Counted from the first letter of the stretch, positions 30,738 through 41,480 are shown. The stretch is DNA of 64,000 nt from JACDAE01 sp963717195 (GCA_963717195.1 CAVQVR010000020.1:152730-216729), one strand, 5' to 3'. The notes: generated from the letters alone by a model not told the origin. A program made the numbers and translations.

Positions 30738-32086
30738 TTATCCGGCCTGAGCTATGGGTTGGCGTTCCACTTGATACCCTAAACGTGTCAGTTGATTGAC
30801 GAGGCGTCGCTCAACCGACTCGCGATCTCGTTCCTCAAAAAAGGTTTCCCCACGTTCTTGATAGGTCGTTGCCTCACTCAGCAGATGATAGATAATGACG
30901 AGAATGCTGTGAGCGACGGCCATCGCTGCTCGTTTCACTCCGCGCCGAGCGGCGATGCGACGATATTGCGCAGCAAGATAGCTGTTCTTTTGACGTGATG
31001 CTGCATGGGCAACCTGGATCAAAACCCGTCGTAACCAGGGATTGCCCTTGCGTGTTTTTCCAGATAATCGCTTCCCAGCACTTTCATGATTGCCAGGACA
31101 GACTCCCGCCCAAGATGCCAGATGCCCTGCTGTGGGAAACTGTTGCATCTTTATCCCGATTTCAGCCAAAATAGCGTACGCCGCTCGTTCGCTTACACCG
31201 GGAATACTACAGAGTAAGACCATCGCTTCCTCCCAGTTTCCCACTGCTTTTGCAGAAGACGACAGTTCCTGTGAGGTGGGTTCCTGTCTGGGATCTCGGC
31301 CTGTTCTGTCCTGGCAGGTCCTGAATTTTTTTCGTCGGCAGAAGGGGCGGCAGTGAACGCTATTTCCTTCGTCACTCTGATCAATCGCTTGCTCAAGATG
31401 CTCAATCTGCGTCAAATGTTCTCGCAGTAAAAAGCGATGATGGTCATCGACATGGCCTGTTAATGCCGCCACCAATTGGTGCTCGTTGGCATGAACACGC
31501 CCCAGAGCGAAGCCTGCTAGTTTAACGGGATCGGTTTCCCCATCAACGATCGCCCCCAGAATTATCCGTGACGCTTTTCCGACAATATCACTCACGACAT
31601 CGCCTAATTTCAGGTTGGTATCTTCTAGGGTTTTCTGAACACGATTGACTTCTCGGGCTCGCTCCTCCGTTAAACGAACACGATATCGCGTCAAGTCGCG
31701 TAATTCTCTTTGGGGGGCCGAAGGAATGAGAGTTCTGCTTTGAGTAACCCATGTTGAAGCAGCTCAGCAATCCATTCCGCATCTTTTCTGATTCGCTTTC
31801 GTCCAGGAACCGCTTTGATATGCTGGGCATTGACGACCAACAACTCAAAAGTTCCTTCCAACAGGTTATACACTGGTTTCCAGTACACACCAGTTCCTTC
31901 CATTGCCACATGCGTGCATCCCTGCTCTTTGAGCCAGTCCGAAAGTTTCAATAATTCCTCCGTTGTGGTTCCATACGTGCGAAATTCCTTCTGTGGCTTC
32001 CCCTGCTCGTCTCGAATGATCAGACAGACCTTAATGGTCTTCTTATGCACATCACACCCTGCGCACCGTGGATACAGTATTTCCAC
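30738..32086 (-). CDS. IS110-family transposase, one frameshift
   Basis: DEDD-type transposase. N-terminal RuvC-like domain: CDVHKKTIKVCLI (first Asp), VAMEGTGVYWKPVYN (Glu), KAVPGRKRIRKDAEWIA (Asp pair). C-terminal IS116/IS110/IS902 domain: LLCSIPGVSERAAYAILAEI, HLASWAGVCPGNHESAGKR, GNPWLRRVLIQ. Start GTG 32086 with GGGAG upstream. The two parts meet at a run of six Cs near 31715; one more C would join them as FLRPPPQREL. The middle near 31300 may contain another shift. IS110 elements lack terminal repeats, so the ends cannot be placed. Confidence 0.85.
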
Positions 32087-32531
32087 TGCCAGGCTCCCAT
32101 TCCTTCTGCTTTTCTCCTTTGAAGTCGAAAGATGCATCTGGCATGGGTGAGCAGAAACAAAGATTTTCCTCTGCGTGCTCCATCGAAGACAAAACAGCTT
32201 CTGCGATGGGCAACAATGCGTGGTCCCACACTCACCCGGATCAAGTCTCCTCCACACTGGCTCGTTAGCACAAGAAAGGAACGATTTCTGGGCCAGGACA
32301 TCTTGCCCCTATTCTACTCTTTTTCATTCTGGGTGGTGTACCCTAACATGACGGTCTCTCATCCTTTGCCTTATTCTAACGTATTGACCTGGTTCTGTAC
32401 AGCAGGAAAATGTAGAGGTATTAACGACCGTTTATACCTCTACAGTTTGGCACGTGATAGATTGCTTAAAACCACAACAACCTGTATACTCTTTGTGGGT
32501 ATAAAAAGGTTAAGAGGAGACAGAGGGAAAT

Positions 32532-33149
32532 ATGGGGAAAACAATCGCATATATCAGGACATCAACCGACAAACAGGATCTCAACACCCAAAAATTGGAG
32601 ATTTTGGAGTGGGTCCGAAAAAGAGAACTCAAGGTCGATGATTTTGTTGAAATCACCATGTCTTCTCGCAAAACCAGCAAGCAGCGGCGTGTTGATGAGG
32701 TCGTACAAACATTAGCGGAGTTCGAATACACTGATTGTCACCGAACTCTCCCGCTTAGGCCGTAGTACGGCTGAAGTCATCACGTTGATCAGTGAATTGG
32801 TTTCCCGCAATATTCGAGTGATTATTCTGAAACAAAATCTCGATATCAACAAGCACGACATGAATAGTAAAATTATCATTACCCTCTTTTCCCTCTTCGC
32901 TGAACTAGAGCGCGACTTGATTAGTTTGCGTACCAAAGAAGCGCTCAAAGCAAAACGAATGCAAGGGATAATGCTAGGAAAACCAAAGGGAATTATTCAG
33001 CGAAGTAAATTTGATACTGACCTCTCGCGCATCAAGGAATTACTCATGTTGGGGCTTTCTGTACGCAAGTAGCCAACCTACTGGGGTATGCGAACCACTT
33101 CGCCCTCAACACCTATATCAACAAACGAAAGCTTCGTGAGCAACCCTAG
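32532..33149 (+). CDS. Small serine resolvase/invertase, two frameshifts
   Basis: About 205 residues when rejoined, typical for the family. Catalytic Ser lies in IAYIRTSTDKQDLNTQ; arginines in VTELSRLGRSTAE and ELERDLISLRTKEALK; a C-terminal HTH with LLGYANHFALNTYINKRKL. Frames break near 32725 and at 33071, where restoring one G (AAG to AAGG) continues the HTH to TAG 33147-33149. AGGGAAAT precedes ATG 32532. An inverted repeat just upstream (about 32489-32514) could be its recombination site. It is adjacent to the nuclease-like gene at 33304 and may belong to a small transposon with it. Confidence 0.75.
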
Positions 33150-33303
33150 TATGATGCTCTCGCAGCGTTCGGAAAGGGGCAATTTCCTTCGTGTGATTTT
33201 CGTTTGCTACTCAAGGGCCATTATTCTCTACTATTTTTTGAGGCAACAACCGTGCGTATAGGTGTACTGGTTTCGCTCACTTAATTCTCAATGGAGAGGT
33301 GTG

Positions 33304-34335
33304 ATGTCACTCAAAAATCATATTGAAGCCGGAAGGAAGAGTCCTATTGGGCTTTTCTTCCTTCAACGCTTTCCTAAAACGACAAGCATTACAACAGAGG
33401 TCAACAAGCAACTCCGAACAGCCAGCACTCTCCTTCCTACCGACCAGTCTCTCCCAAATTGGGTCTATGGGATGCTTGGCAGAGCTATAGACTATCGCAT
33501 TTGCTATAGTTTTGAGATGAGACCACACACAACGTTAACGGCTTGGGAGCTGTACCACTGCTCGCTTTTAGACCATTACAAAGCGAAGATGACATCCCTC
33601 TCCCTGAAAGTGAGTTCACAGATCTGCTGTTCTCTCAACATCTGGGATCGGATTCAATTTCGATCCACTCCATGGCGCGGCACAAGGTCCATACACGTGG
33701 AAGCTGCTGGAGGCATTCTTCCACAGCCTTGATACGACTCTCACCACCATTCAACCAGTTCAACGACATTTGTCCTTAGAAGAGGAACGTGTCTTAGCAC
33801 GCTACTGTTTCGTATTGAGTCTTTTCGAAGAAGCCGCTCGTGCGGGGCAAAACTACCTTGGCCGAAATGGTATCCTTCTCACACCAGCACCCAGACAGAG
33901 CGTAGATGAACTCCTCGCCATACCTAAAGATGCATGGATAGACGATTTGTGTGCGATGTCCAGGTTGTTCTACGAGCGGTGCCATTTGTACTTGACACAT
34001 CCTCACGTTCTCAACCCTCAGTTTGTGGGAGGAAACGATGTAGGTGGAGCAGATGCTGATTTGATTGTAGATAGGTGCCTTGTGGAATTAAAAGCAAGTA
34101 TTCGTCCTAAACTTGATCCTGCTTGGTTACGGCAACTTATCGGCTACCTCTTGCTGGACTACGACGATAGATACCGCTTTACGCATGTGGGGACACCATC
34201 CCGTATTGTGTGTAAAGGTGGATGGACGGTAAACAAGCAAACAAAGAGAGAAACGAGATCCTTCCTCAACACGATGTGGCAGAACAGAAACATACAGTGG
34301 AGATATTCAAACGCCGTGAGAAACAAGCGTTTTGA
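33304..34335 (+). pseudogene. PD-(D/E)XK-like nuclease protein, multiply frameshifted
   Basis: A single gene read in at least four segments. Start ATG 33304 (GGAGAGGT upstream): KSPIGLFFLQRFPKTTSITT; then PLLAFRPLQSEDDIPLPESE; then from about 33680 GPYTWKLLEAFFHSLDTTLT and, continuing, the ORF with EEARVLA-like helices. The core is GGADADLIVDRCLVELKAS, the D...ExK pattern of PD-(D/E)XK enzymes, followed by a helix with Gln (WLRQLIGYLLLDYDDRY). The natural end appears to be TGA 34333-34335. Function is inferred from the motif only; a defence or mobile-element nuclease is plausible. Confidence 0.5.
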
Positions 34336-34436
34336 GAGGCAATTGTTACCCAGGGAAAGCAGCAACAAGCATCTCCCCTTAGCCCACCCATTCCGGCTGG
34401 TTGCTTTGAAGCTCAATATCCCTTCTGGTTCAGCTT

Positions 34437-35617
34437 TTAGCCAATAGGAATTCTTGGCAAACGAATATCCTGCATAACGGCCCACACAATCGTGAGGCAG
34501 GATGTTTCGGTTGTGAACGTGTCAATCTGATCCGTTCGTTGTCGGACATTGCTAAAAAAACTTTCAATGGCATTGGTGGTGCGAATGTAACGATGCATCA
34601 CCTGTGGAAAGCGTAATAGGTCAGAAGATGTTCCTCGTCTTCACAAAGGCCGCGGATGGCTTCAGGATAGCGTTTCTGGTACTTGGCCTTGAACGCAGCC
34701 AAATTGAGAAGTGCATCTTCTTTCTTCTCTTGTTTGAAGATCCCTGAAAGTTCGGTACTCACCTCTTTACGGACGCGTCTGCGCAATAGCGTTCATCACG
34801 TTCCGTTGTTTATGGACCACACAGCGTTGCCTGGGAGTCGCCCCAAAGAGCGCCGCCACAGCTGAGAGGATTCCCTCATGCCCATCGGTGACAATCAGAT
34901 CGATCTGTGTTGCCCCACGCTGGCGTATGTCTTGCAAGAGACAACTGCACCCGTCCTTGCTTTCTTCGGCACAGGCACGCAACGCTAAAACTTCTTTGTT
35001 GCCTTCCAAATCAACACCGATGCCGTTAAAAGAACCGTGGAATCGGTTTCGTCTCCGTGGCGTGCCGTGAAGTACACCCCATCCAGGTACACGATCCGCC
35101 AGTGTTCTTGCAGAGGACGTTCACGCCAGGTTTCAAATTGTTGTGTTAATGTCTGATTGAGACGACTCACGGCGCTAGCGCTCGGGGCAACTCCCATCAG
35201 CGTTTGGGCCACGTCTCCCACCTTTTGAGTACTCACCCCAGCAACAAACATCTCTGTGAGTCCTTCTGCGACCTGGGCTTCATAGCGGTTGTAGCGGTCA
35301 AAGACCTGGGTGTGGAAGGTTCCCTCGCGATCTCTGGGAACTTCGAGATCTTTAATCGGACCTGACGACGTTGCTAAATCACGCGTGTAGATCCCATTGC
35401 GGTATCCCTTTCGCTCTGCAGTACACTCTCCCCATGCGGCTCCCAGGCACTGCTCAAGCTCCTCGCGCATCACTTCTTCAATGACCGATCGCATCGCACT
35501 GACTGCCAAGTTCCGCAGATGGTGGCGAAATTCCTGCGCATCTGGCATCGTGTGGTCCGATGACTCCACCTTTGCCGCTTCAGAGGTCGATGTGGTACGT
35601 TTTTTCGGTACAGGCAT
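34437..35617 (-). pseudogene. IS256-family transposase, frameshifted
   Basis: Mutator-type DDE transposase, about 395 codons. N-terminal EEVMREELEQCLGA and RKGYRNGIYTRDL, first Asp in IVYLDGVYFTARHGDETDS, second in DLIVTDGHEGILSAVAALFG, Glu in a frame reading TTNAIESFFSNVRQRTDQID near 34530. Breaks lie near 35025, 34775 and 34600. It ends WAVMQDIRLPRIPIG at TAA 34437. Its left end truncates the CHRD-protein gene at 35650. Terminal repeats were not located. Confidence 0.8.
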
Positions 35618-35649
35618 CTTTTCCTCCTTGTTTGGATAGAAGAATGTGA

Positions 35650-36236
35650 TTGATACATTCTATGCCTGTAGTATCTCCTCAAATTACCCTTTTAGAGAAA
35701 GAAGCTCTACCGGTACACAACTCTCGGCATGGTGTCCAAACGGTATCCCACGTACAGGTTGGATTATCAATGTGCATAATGAGCATGGTCTTGCCTCCAC
35801 CGCTCAGTCCCTCCCGAATTGCATGTGTCGTCATCCATAATTATGCTCGCAGTCATGGATTGCTGGTATTTCGTTATGCCCTCAATCCAACGCTGGCAGC
35901 TGATCAAAACGTATCAGGGAAGGCATGGCTTTCTGTTACGAAACACCAATTGACGATCAAAGTGGTTGTACACGGCCTCGTTCCTGGATCGGTCCATATG
36001 GAACATATTCACCTTGGCACCTGTGCCGCGCAAGGGCCAGGTGGTGTACATGCTGAAGTATCTTGTTGCAGAACAAAGCCGGGACGGCAACGACAACAAC
36101 AATCGTCAACGGCGTTACTCAGATACCAGCGCAGGGGTGGTATCTCAATGTGCATCGAAGCGCGGTTCTGACCTCTGCGAATGGAGCGATCAATTCAACC
36201 AATTTCGATCCGATTGCGTGCGGAAATATCGGATAG
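35650..36236 (+). pseudogene. CHRD-domain protein, 5' part lost, frameshifted
   Basis: The C-terminal 120 codons form a CHRD domain, an extracellular beta fold: AWLSVTKHQLTIKVVVHGL, PGSVHMEHIHLGTCAAQGP, then after a shift near 36075 KAGTATTTTIVNGVTQIPAQ, GWYLNVHRSAVLTS and NFDPIACGNIG, ending at TAG 36234. No signal peptide is readable upstream; the 5' end runs into the IS256 boundary near 35618, so the leader was probably lost. Ligand unknown. Confidence 0.6.
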
Positions 36237-36346
36237 GCCTACTTCATTCTCTTTCTCTGGCAACCCAAATTGAATGGGATGGCGAGCAAGATGAGCCCGG
36301 GGACGAAAGAATACGCTATTCACACCATTGAAAGGATGAAATTCAC

Positions 36347-36887
36347 ATGACACATTTCTTCCACGCTTCCATGCGTATCACGGCTGTCATGGCAATACTC
36401 TGCCTGATGCTGTTGGTGCTTCCTCACACAACAGCACAGGCTCAGGTGATCTCGCCACACCGCAGCGCGACTACAACAGGCACCACGCCCCGTCCCAAGG
36501 CGATCGTCCATCCGAATGCTTCTGGTGGAGGATGTAGTAGCACGGTGTATAGCGGAAATAGAACGAGATTTGTGGCCTATCTGGCTGTATCAGCTACTGG
36601 GGACTAAAAGTCTGGCCTGATGCTGATGTCTCCTTTGGAGCAGCAAACGCGGGTCTCTGGCGTACCTGCCGGGTCACGGTCTACCTGTATCAGCATAACA
36701 ATTACGTGACAGGCGTCACCTTCGACTGCCTCGCGGCTGCAAAATCCAATGCGTCCATGTCTCCTACAATTTTGCTAGCGCTGGTTTTGTCTGGTTTGGA
36801 CAAGCCTATCATACAGACGTGGTTGTCTACATTACTACAACCCTGGTCGTTCCGGCTCCTATGGCCCACGAATATCCAGCCCGATAG
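36347..36887 (+). CDS. Small secreted protein, frameshifted
   Basis: A signal peptide (MRITAVMAILCLMLLVLPHTTAQAQ, cleaved after AQA) followed by a Thr/Pro-rich linker and, in successive frames, CSSTVYSGN, GLKVWPDADVSFGAANAGLW, CRVTVYLYQHNNYVTGVTFD and FASAGFVWFGQAYHTDVVVY, ending at TAG 36885. Shifts lie near 36565 and 36755. Joined length about 180. The alternating polar/aromatic strands suggest a secreted beta domain. No family recognised. Confidence 0.5.
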
Positions 36888-37051
36888 AACAGATTTAACA
36901 GGTCGAACGTCGCGAGAGAAATGAGGATTGCCTTCTCTTGAGGAAATCGGTTCTCTCCGACAATTCCGGCCTGAGTCATTAGAAACGCTGTCTCAGTGAC
37001 TCTCTACACGTAAAACAGTCCATCCTTTGCTCCAAAATTCAGGAGGTTTCT

Positions 37052-37589
37052 ATGCATCAACAACAACGATGGATAAAAAAGATGGCATGGCCGGTTGGCT
37101 CCTTCCTGTTCCTGGCCGTCATGCTCCTTTGCTCGTCAGTCCCAGCTCTGGCCTCAAGTGGCCCAAAGACGGCGTATCCAAAACCGTTTGCAAATCGGAT
37201 TAAGGCAGCATTCTCTAGCAGTTACTTGTTCGGGAAATACCTGTAATGGACGTGATCCCTATCAGACAGGATGTGCCCAGTCATTTTACCCGGTAACATC
37301 GAAAGAAATATATCCCCTCCTGGTCGAATTAGAATACTCGAGAAATTGTCATACCAATTGGACGCAGGCATACTGGCTCAATGGTTCCACGCCCGCCGGA
37401 TGGGGAGTCTCCATTGAGCGGTTTGCAGGACCGGATGGCCCTGACTGGTATCAGGTGTACTGGACTCCCACGCGAGAGTGGTGGATCAACGGAAATCAGG
37501 TCTACGCACCGGTGAACAAATCGCAAGCCTGCGAAATCGCGGCTCCCGTCAACCCTCTAACCATTTGCACAGATCCAAAACTCGGTTGA
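37052..37589 (+). CDS. Secreted DUF2690-like protein, frameshifted
   Basis: Signal peptide (WPVGSFLFLAVMLLCSSVPALA) from ATG 37052 behind an AGGAGG site. A shift near 37213 leads to CNGRDPYQTGCAQSF, VELEYSRNCHTNWTQAYWL and a C-terminal WTPTREWWINGNQVYAPV. The CxGxDPxxxGC...LxYSxxCxxxW pattern matches DUF2690 domains, secreted modules common in Actinobacteria and Ktedonobacteria. About 178 residues joined. Function unknown. Confidence 0.6.
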
Positions 37590-37596
37590 TCGTGAA

Positions 37597-37629
37597 GGAA
37601 GGGCACGAAACACCTATTTGTGCCCTTCC
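37597..37629 (+). terminator. Hairpin after the DUF2690 gene
   Basis: A 10-bp perfect stem (37597-37606 with 37620-37629) with a 13-nt loop, directly behind the stop at 37589. No T run follows, so it may be a weak terminator or an mRNA-stabilising hairpin. Confidence 0.35.
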
Positions 37630-37684
37630 TCCCATCACTTGAGAAAAAAAAGATACTGTTTCCCTTCCTGACGAGGCGTTTGAA

Positions 37685-37891
37685 ATGCAAAAAGAGAGAA
37701 ATCGAGTAAGCGATGCGATCCAGCAACTTCCACCGAAATACCGTACGGTTGTGGCACGTAGAACCTATCAGCATCTCTCCTTTGATCAAATTGGTCAGCT
37801 GGTATCCTGCCAAACCAGTGTCGTGAAAACGCGGTTCTATCGAGCGTATCCACTCCTACGCCGAGTCCTCGAAGATCGTCCATTGTCGTGA
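37685..37891 (+). CDS. Sigma-70 region 4-like HTH protein
   Basis: A 68-residue protein consisting of sigma region 4 only: VSDAIQQLPPKYRTVVARRT, LSFDQIGQLVSCQTSVVKTR, FYRAYPLLRRVLED. It binds -35-like DNA in full sigma factors. Region 2 is absent upstream, so this is either a remnant of an ECF sigma or a stand-alone regulator. Followed 31 nt later by a winged-helix gene, with which it may form a regulatory pair. Confidence 0.6.
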   Translation: MQKERNRVSDAIQQLPPKYRTVVARRTYQHLSFDQIGQLVSCQTSVVKTRFYRAYPLLRRVLEDRPLS

Positions 37892-37922
37892 AAAAGAGAG
37901 GGAAAGAAGAGAGAGAGGTGTT

Positions 37923-38273
37923 ATGATGAACCAAAGAACGTATGCTGGAATGATATGGGACGATGCATGGCACCGCATTGAAGCAAATGGTCATTTTTTA
38001 AATCTCACACCGACGCAATATCGAATCCTCCGTTTGTTTACCGAAGATATTGCTCCACGTCTTCTTCTTTCGGACAAAATCGCTCTTCTTTCCTATCGAT
38101 CGAACAGGAAATTAGAGGCGGAAACTGGTATTTCTCGCAAATTACTGGTGAAGCATATTAGCAACATTAATGCTCGTACACTATCGCTAGGGCTGCAGCT
38201 CTGCTCCTTCCAAGAAGGGTATATTCTCACATTATCTTCAATCTCAGCGCAAAAAGTGAGACAATGTGAGTAA
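37923..38273 (+). CDS. OmpR-type winged-helix protein without receiver
   Basis: A 116-residue DNA-binding protein: LNLTPTQYRILRLFTEDIAP, then the recognition region ISRKLLVKHISNINARTL and a C-terminal hairpin CSFQEGYILTL. No receiver domain. The preceding AGAGAGGTG acts as ribosome site. Its stop lies 22 nt before the lipoprotein start, so the two are probably cotranscribed; it may regulate that lipoprotein. Confidence 0.6.
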   Translation: MMNQRTYAGMIWDDAWHRIEANGHFLNLTPTQYRILRLFTEDIAPRLLLSDKIALLSYRSNRKLEAETGISRKLLVKHISNINARTLSLGLQLCSFQEGYILTLSSISAQKVRQCE

Positions 38274-38295
38274 ACAAGAAAAGAAAGGATTTCTG

Positions 38296-39542
38296 ATGCT
38301 TCAGAGAAAAACTGCTCTCTTCACCAGTTCCCTAAAGATTTCTCTTCTCCGAGGTGCTCTTTTGGCTGTCGTGATCTTGCTTGTTTCCTGTGGAGGAACC
38401 ACTCCATCACATCAGCATGCCCCCTCTCGTCCAGCACCAGTGCCACCTTCATTGTTTGTGCTTTCGTTCCAAGGGGATGTACAGGCATATCGTGCAGATG
38501 GAACCAGCCTCTGGCAAGCCAGCGCGGATGCCAATTCTGAGAGTATGCCTACGTTGAGCGGGACACATTTGGTTGAAGCAGGACAAATGATCATTGTCGC
38601 AACCGATGCAGTACGCGTGTATAGTCGCACGGGTCAATTGCGTTGGCAGCATACCCTCTCTTCGGGGACAGATGATAGTCTCGTTGTAGGATCCACGCTG
38701 TATATTGTGGGAGGGACGGCTACCGCCTGGAACCTTACAACAGGAACCCTGCAATGGCAACAAAGCAACACACTCCTCTTCCCGGTAACGTCGCTTACCA
38801 GCGATGCACACGATCTCTTCTCGAGGGGAACCAGGTCACCGCCTTAAACCTCCAGTCAGGGAGACAGGAGTGGAGCATTCAAGGCGATCCTGGCGAGATC
38901 ATGAAGGCTCTCTTTCTTGAGGGCGATACGTTGCTTATCCAGACGGATGGATCGCTCACTGCCGTCCAGAAAACGACTGGGAAAATCATCTGGCATCGTG
39001 AAAGCCAGATCCAGTCGCTTTTCATCGACACGGCAGCAAAGCGTATCTACACCGCATATATTGATGTAGATATATCATCGCTTTCTAGCACCTCAGGACT
39101 ACGAGCATTGAATCTGACCTCCGGCACACAGATCTGGAATGTCTCGTTTCCCATCAAAATCGGAGAGATCGGATCTATTTCCTCCGCTGGTATCGTGTGG
39201 GCTGGTCAGACCGTTATCACGGCGTGGGATCTCCATGGAAAACAGCGCTGGCAAGTTCCCTATGTGGGACAGCAGATCACCCAGGTGATGAGTGTTGAGC
39301 AAGCATCATTCTTTTTGCTTCTGGCTCAAGATGGGACAATAACCACGCTCGATGCGCTCACTGGCCGTCAACGCTGGCAAGCGGCACTAGGGTCAGGGAA
39401 TGGCTTTCAAATCATCATCCAACCCACCCTGATCTGGATTGTCAATCAGGACACAGGAAACATCATCGCCTTCGATTTGAATGGCAAGATGCGCTGGTCT
39501 CTTAACGGCCCTTCCTCTGCGAATGAGGTGCTTGTCGAATAA
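38296..39542 (+). CDS. PQQ-like beta-propeller lipoprotein, one frameshift
   Basis: A surface lipoprotein of about 415 residues. Lipobox in LLAVVILLVSCGG (Cys about residue 35). A series of blades of the type GTSLWQAS, GQLRWQHTL, GTLQWQQS, GRQEWSIQG, GKIIWHRES, GTQIWNVS, GKQRWQVP, GRQRWQAA and GKMRWSL is evenly spaced, as in PQQ/BamB-like propellers. A shift near 38815 separates 38296-38847 from the segment ending at 39542. ATG 38296 is preferred over GTG 38266 because AAGGA precedes it. Probably a binding scaffold on the outer face; ligand unknown. Confidence 0.7.
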
Positions 39543-39634
39543 GCGAGCAACGCTCAACGTCTCCTCTTGTTCTGAGAGAAGGTGTATCCAGATTCCCTCC
39601 TTCTCTCTCTCCAGGATATCAGGAGTTTTGCGTG

Positions 39635-40168
39635 ATGAGAACGAAACAGTTAAATATATCGATATTAGAAGACTTAGTGGATTATATCATACAGCGAGCA
39701 GATGATGAACAGCATCCTATGAATGCTATTATTGTAGACCTGATCCGTGCTGATATCGTGAAGCGAAATGAGCATCTGACGGAAGAGACCTCACTCATCA
39801 TGCTTCAAGAGATGATCACAGCAATTGTTCGTACAGAAGTTCGGAAGGCACATAATCAGCTGCGCCAGGAGTTGCAACAACTCCGACAGTGGGAAGAAGA
39901 GTCTTTTTTTGAACGTCTGCGCAGCTATTTAGATCGGATCGTCAGCTTGCAGGTTGCAGCAGCACGCAGTAGTGGTATTGCCAGGCGTCTTCTCTATATC
40001 GCACTTTCGAAGGACTATGGTGCACCATTTGCCAAAGCGGTCTACGAGGATGCCAGGGAGAAAGTCGCTCAAACTCTCGCGCAAGCAGGTTTCTCCAGGT
40101 GCAACAATACACGACCTTCCAGCCTTATGAGTAACTTTTTGGAGATCACATCGTCTTCAGTGGAGTGA
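39635..40168 (+). CDS. RHH-type mobilisation accessory protein
   Basis: About 177 residues. The N-terminus (KQLNISILEDLVDYIIQRAD then MNAIIVDLIRADIVKR) has the strand-helix-helix layout of ribbon-helix-helix proteins. A long central coiled coil follows (VRKAHNQLRQELQQLRQWEE) and a helical C-terminus. GTGA overlap with the next gene (stop 40166-40168, start 40165) indicates translational coupling to the relaxase fragment. Together this is the arrangement of a relaxosome accessory protein with its relaxase. Confidence 0.55.
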   Translation: MRTKQLNISILEDLVDYIIQRADDEQHPMNAIIVDLIRADIVKRNEHLTEETSLIMLQEMITAIVRTEVRKAHNQLRQELQQLRQWEEESFFERLRSYLDRIVSLQVAAARSSGIARRLLYIALSKDYGAPFAKAVYEDAREKVAQTLAQAGFSRCNNTRPSSLMSNFLEITSSSVE

Positions 40169-40431
40169 GCCATATGATCCTACAAAGTACCACCGTCAGA
40201 GTATCAAAGATATCCGAGGAAAAAGCCATCGCCAGACTCAAAAGTCATTTGAAGTATCTCCAGTATCGGCAACACAACCGGGAGCAAGGACGGGCGAAAA
40301 AGCGCCATTTTTTCAATGGCCAATCAGACCACGTTGATCGTCGCTGGATTCAGCAGAGTATCATGCGTAGACGAAGCGGAAACGTATATCAAAAATACCG
40401 AGATGCGTCAGACCATCAAAAAAGCGCTTGA
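40165..40431 (+). pseudogene. Relaxase N-terminal fragment
   Basis: MILQSTTVRVSKISEEKAIA, RLKSHLKYLQYRQ and KKRHFFNGQSDHVDRR resemble the start of plasmid relaxases found in Ktedonobacteria. After DHVDRR the similarity ends and the frame stops at 40431. The catalytic His cluster expected further on is missing. A relic of the mobilisation module. Assignment rests on motif memory and context. Confidence 0.4.
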
Positions 40432-40436
40432 TGGCA

Positions 40437-40961
40437 CCTATACGTTTACTTTAGATGGCGGCAAACAGTGGCGCACTATTCACATTGAGATTGCCCTGGT
40501 GGTCATGCTCCATCTATCAGGAGTGTGGCGATCTGGTGAATGGCGTGGCGACAGGTGGCGTGTAGTGTGGATTGTTGACGCGCTGGATTGCTCGGTTGGC
40601 CTGTATGCCTCTGGTGCTGGTTGCGCTGGATGCGGATGCGGCTGGTGATCGATATGCAGCGGAGTGGGTAAGGCGACTCAAGAATGCGCGGCGGTTGCGT
40701 CCGTTGCTCAAAGATGTCAATGACATGTTGATGGGGTTTTGGGATTTGCGCGAGTGGGTTTTGAGTGGGTTGAAGGATGTGAGTGATGAGCCAGTGTTTG
40801 AAGAGGGGCAAGAGTCATCCGAGATGTTGCTTTGCTCAGTTTGTGGGGTAGATGCAGAGGTGGTGCTTGAAGAGGAAATTTTTAGTTTTGATGACCAGGG
40901 AAAACTGTTTTGCCTAAAGTGTTGGGAAAAACGACAGGGCATGATGTTACAAGGAGCATGA
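40437..40961 (+). pseudogene. TOPRIM (primase-like) fragment with zinc ribbon
   Basis: The readable part from ATG 40572 has VLVALDADAAGDRYAAEWV, the DxD-type TOPRIM motif of DnaG-like primases, then RLRPLLKDVNDML and FWDLREWVLSGL. It ends in a zinc ribbon, LLCSVCGVDAEVVL...FCLKCWEKRQG. Upstream in another frame (about 40510-40560) is QECGDLVNGVATGG, the preceding TOPRIM strand. The N-terminal primase zinc and catalytic domains are missing. Probably from the plasmid-like replication module of the element. Confidence 0.5.
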
Positions 40962-41021
40962 GAAATTTTAACAGCTTAATCGCTGACTCAGGACTTTGAG
41001 CCGGAAAGGTAGTGTGCTGCA

Positions 41022-41480
41022 TTGAGTAGTGATCCACTGTCCCGATCTCGCAGGGGCGAACAACTACAGACATCCCCGCGAGCGTCAAACCAGAACAGAA
41101 AGGCCGCACGGGCCAGTACGGCAAAGAAAACTTACGAAGCCTTTGATAAAAGAGGTAAGCCATCTCCCTACCTGGAAATCCGGTGCGTGCGAAAACCGTC
41201 ACAGACCCCGCAATCCCGGTATTTGATGGATGTAGTGTATAGCACGGATTTCGATGAAGGCTTTACTCTGCTGTACAGTTTCATGGCCGTCGAGGTAAAA
41301 GGCGCGAACCTGAAAGATATTCGCCGTGCTATCCAGTTTGGGGTTTGTGAATTCATCCAGGAGTGGCATGAGAATGAATTTGCGCGGCCTGCGCAGGGGG
41401 AGCCGGTGATTACCACTGTCAATTTCATTACTGGCGAAAAGCTGGACGATATCCTTTCCACCTTCAGAAAAGGACAGTAA
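41022..41480 (+). CDS. Hypothetical protein
   Basis: A 152-residue soluble protein. The first 45 residues are basic and Ser/Arg-rich, probably disordered. The rest (RYLMDVVYSTDFDEGFTLLY, FMAVEVKGANLKDIRRAIQF, CEFIQEWHENEF, TTVNFITGEKLDDIL) reads as a compact alpha/beta domain with good codon use. No family recognised. The start may be at 41022 or further in. Confidence 0.5.
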   Translation: MSSDPLSRSRRGEQLQTSPRASNQNRKAARASTAKKTYEAFDKRGKPSPYLEIRCVRKPSQTPQSRYLMDVVYSTDFDEGFTLLYSFMAVEVKGANLKDIRRAIQFGVCEFIQEWHENEFARPAQGEPVITTVNFITGEKLDDILSTFRKGQ

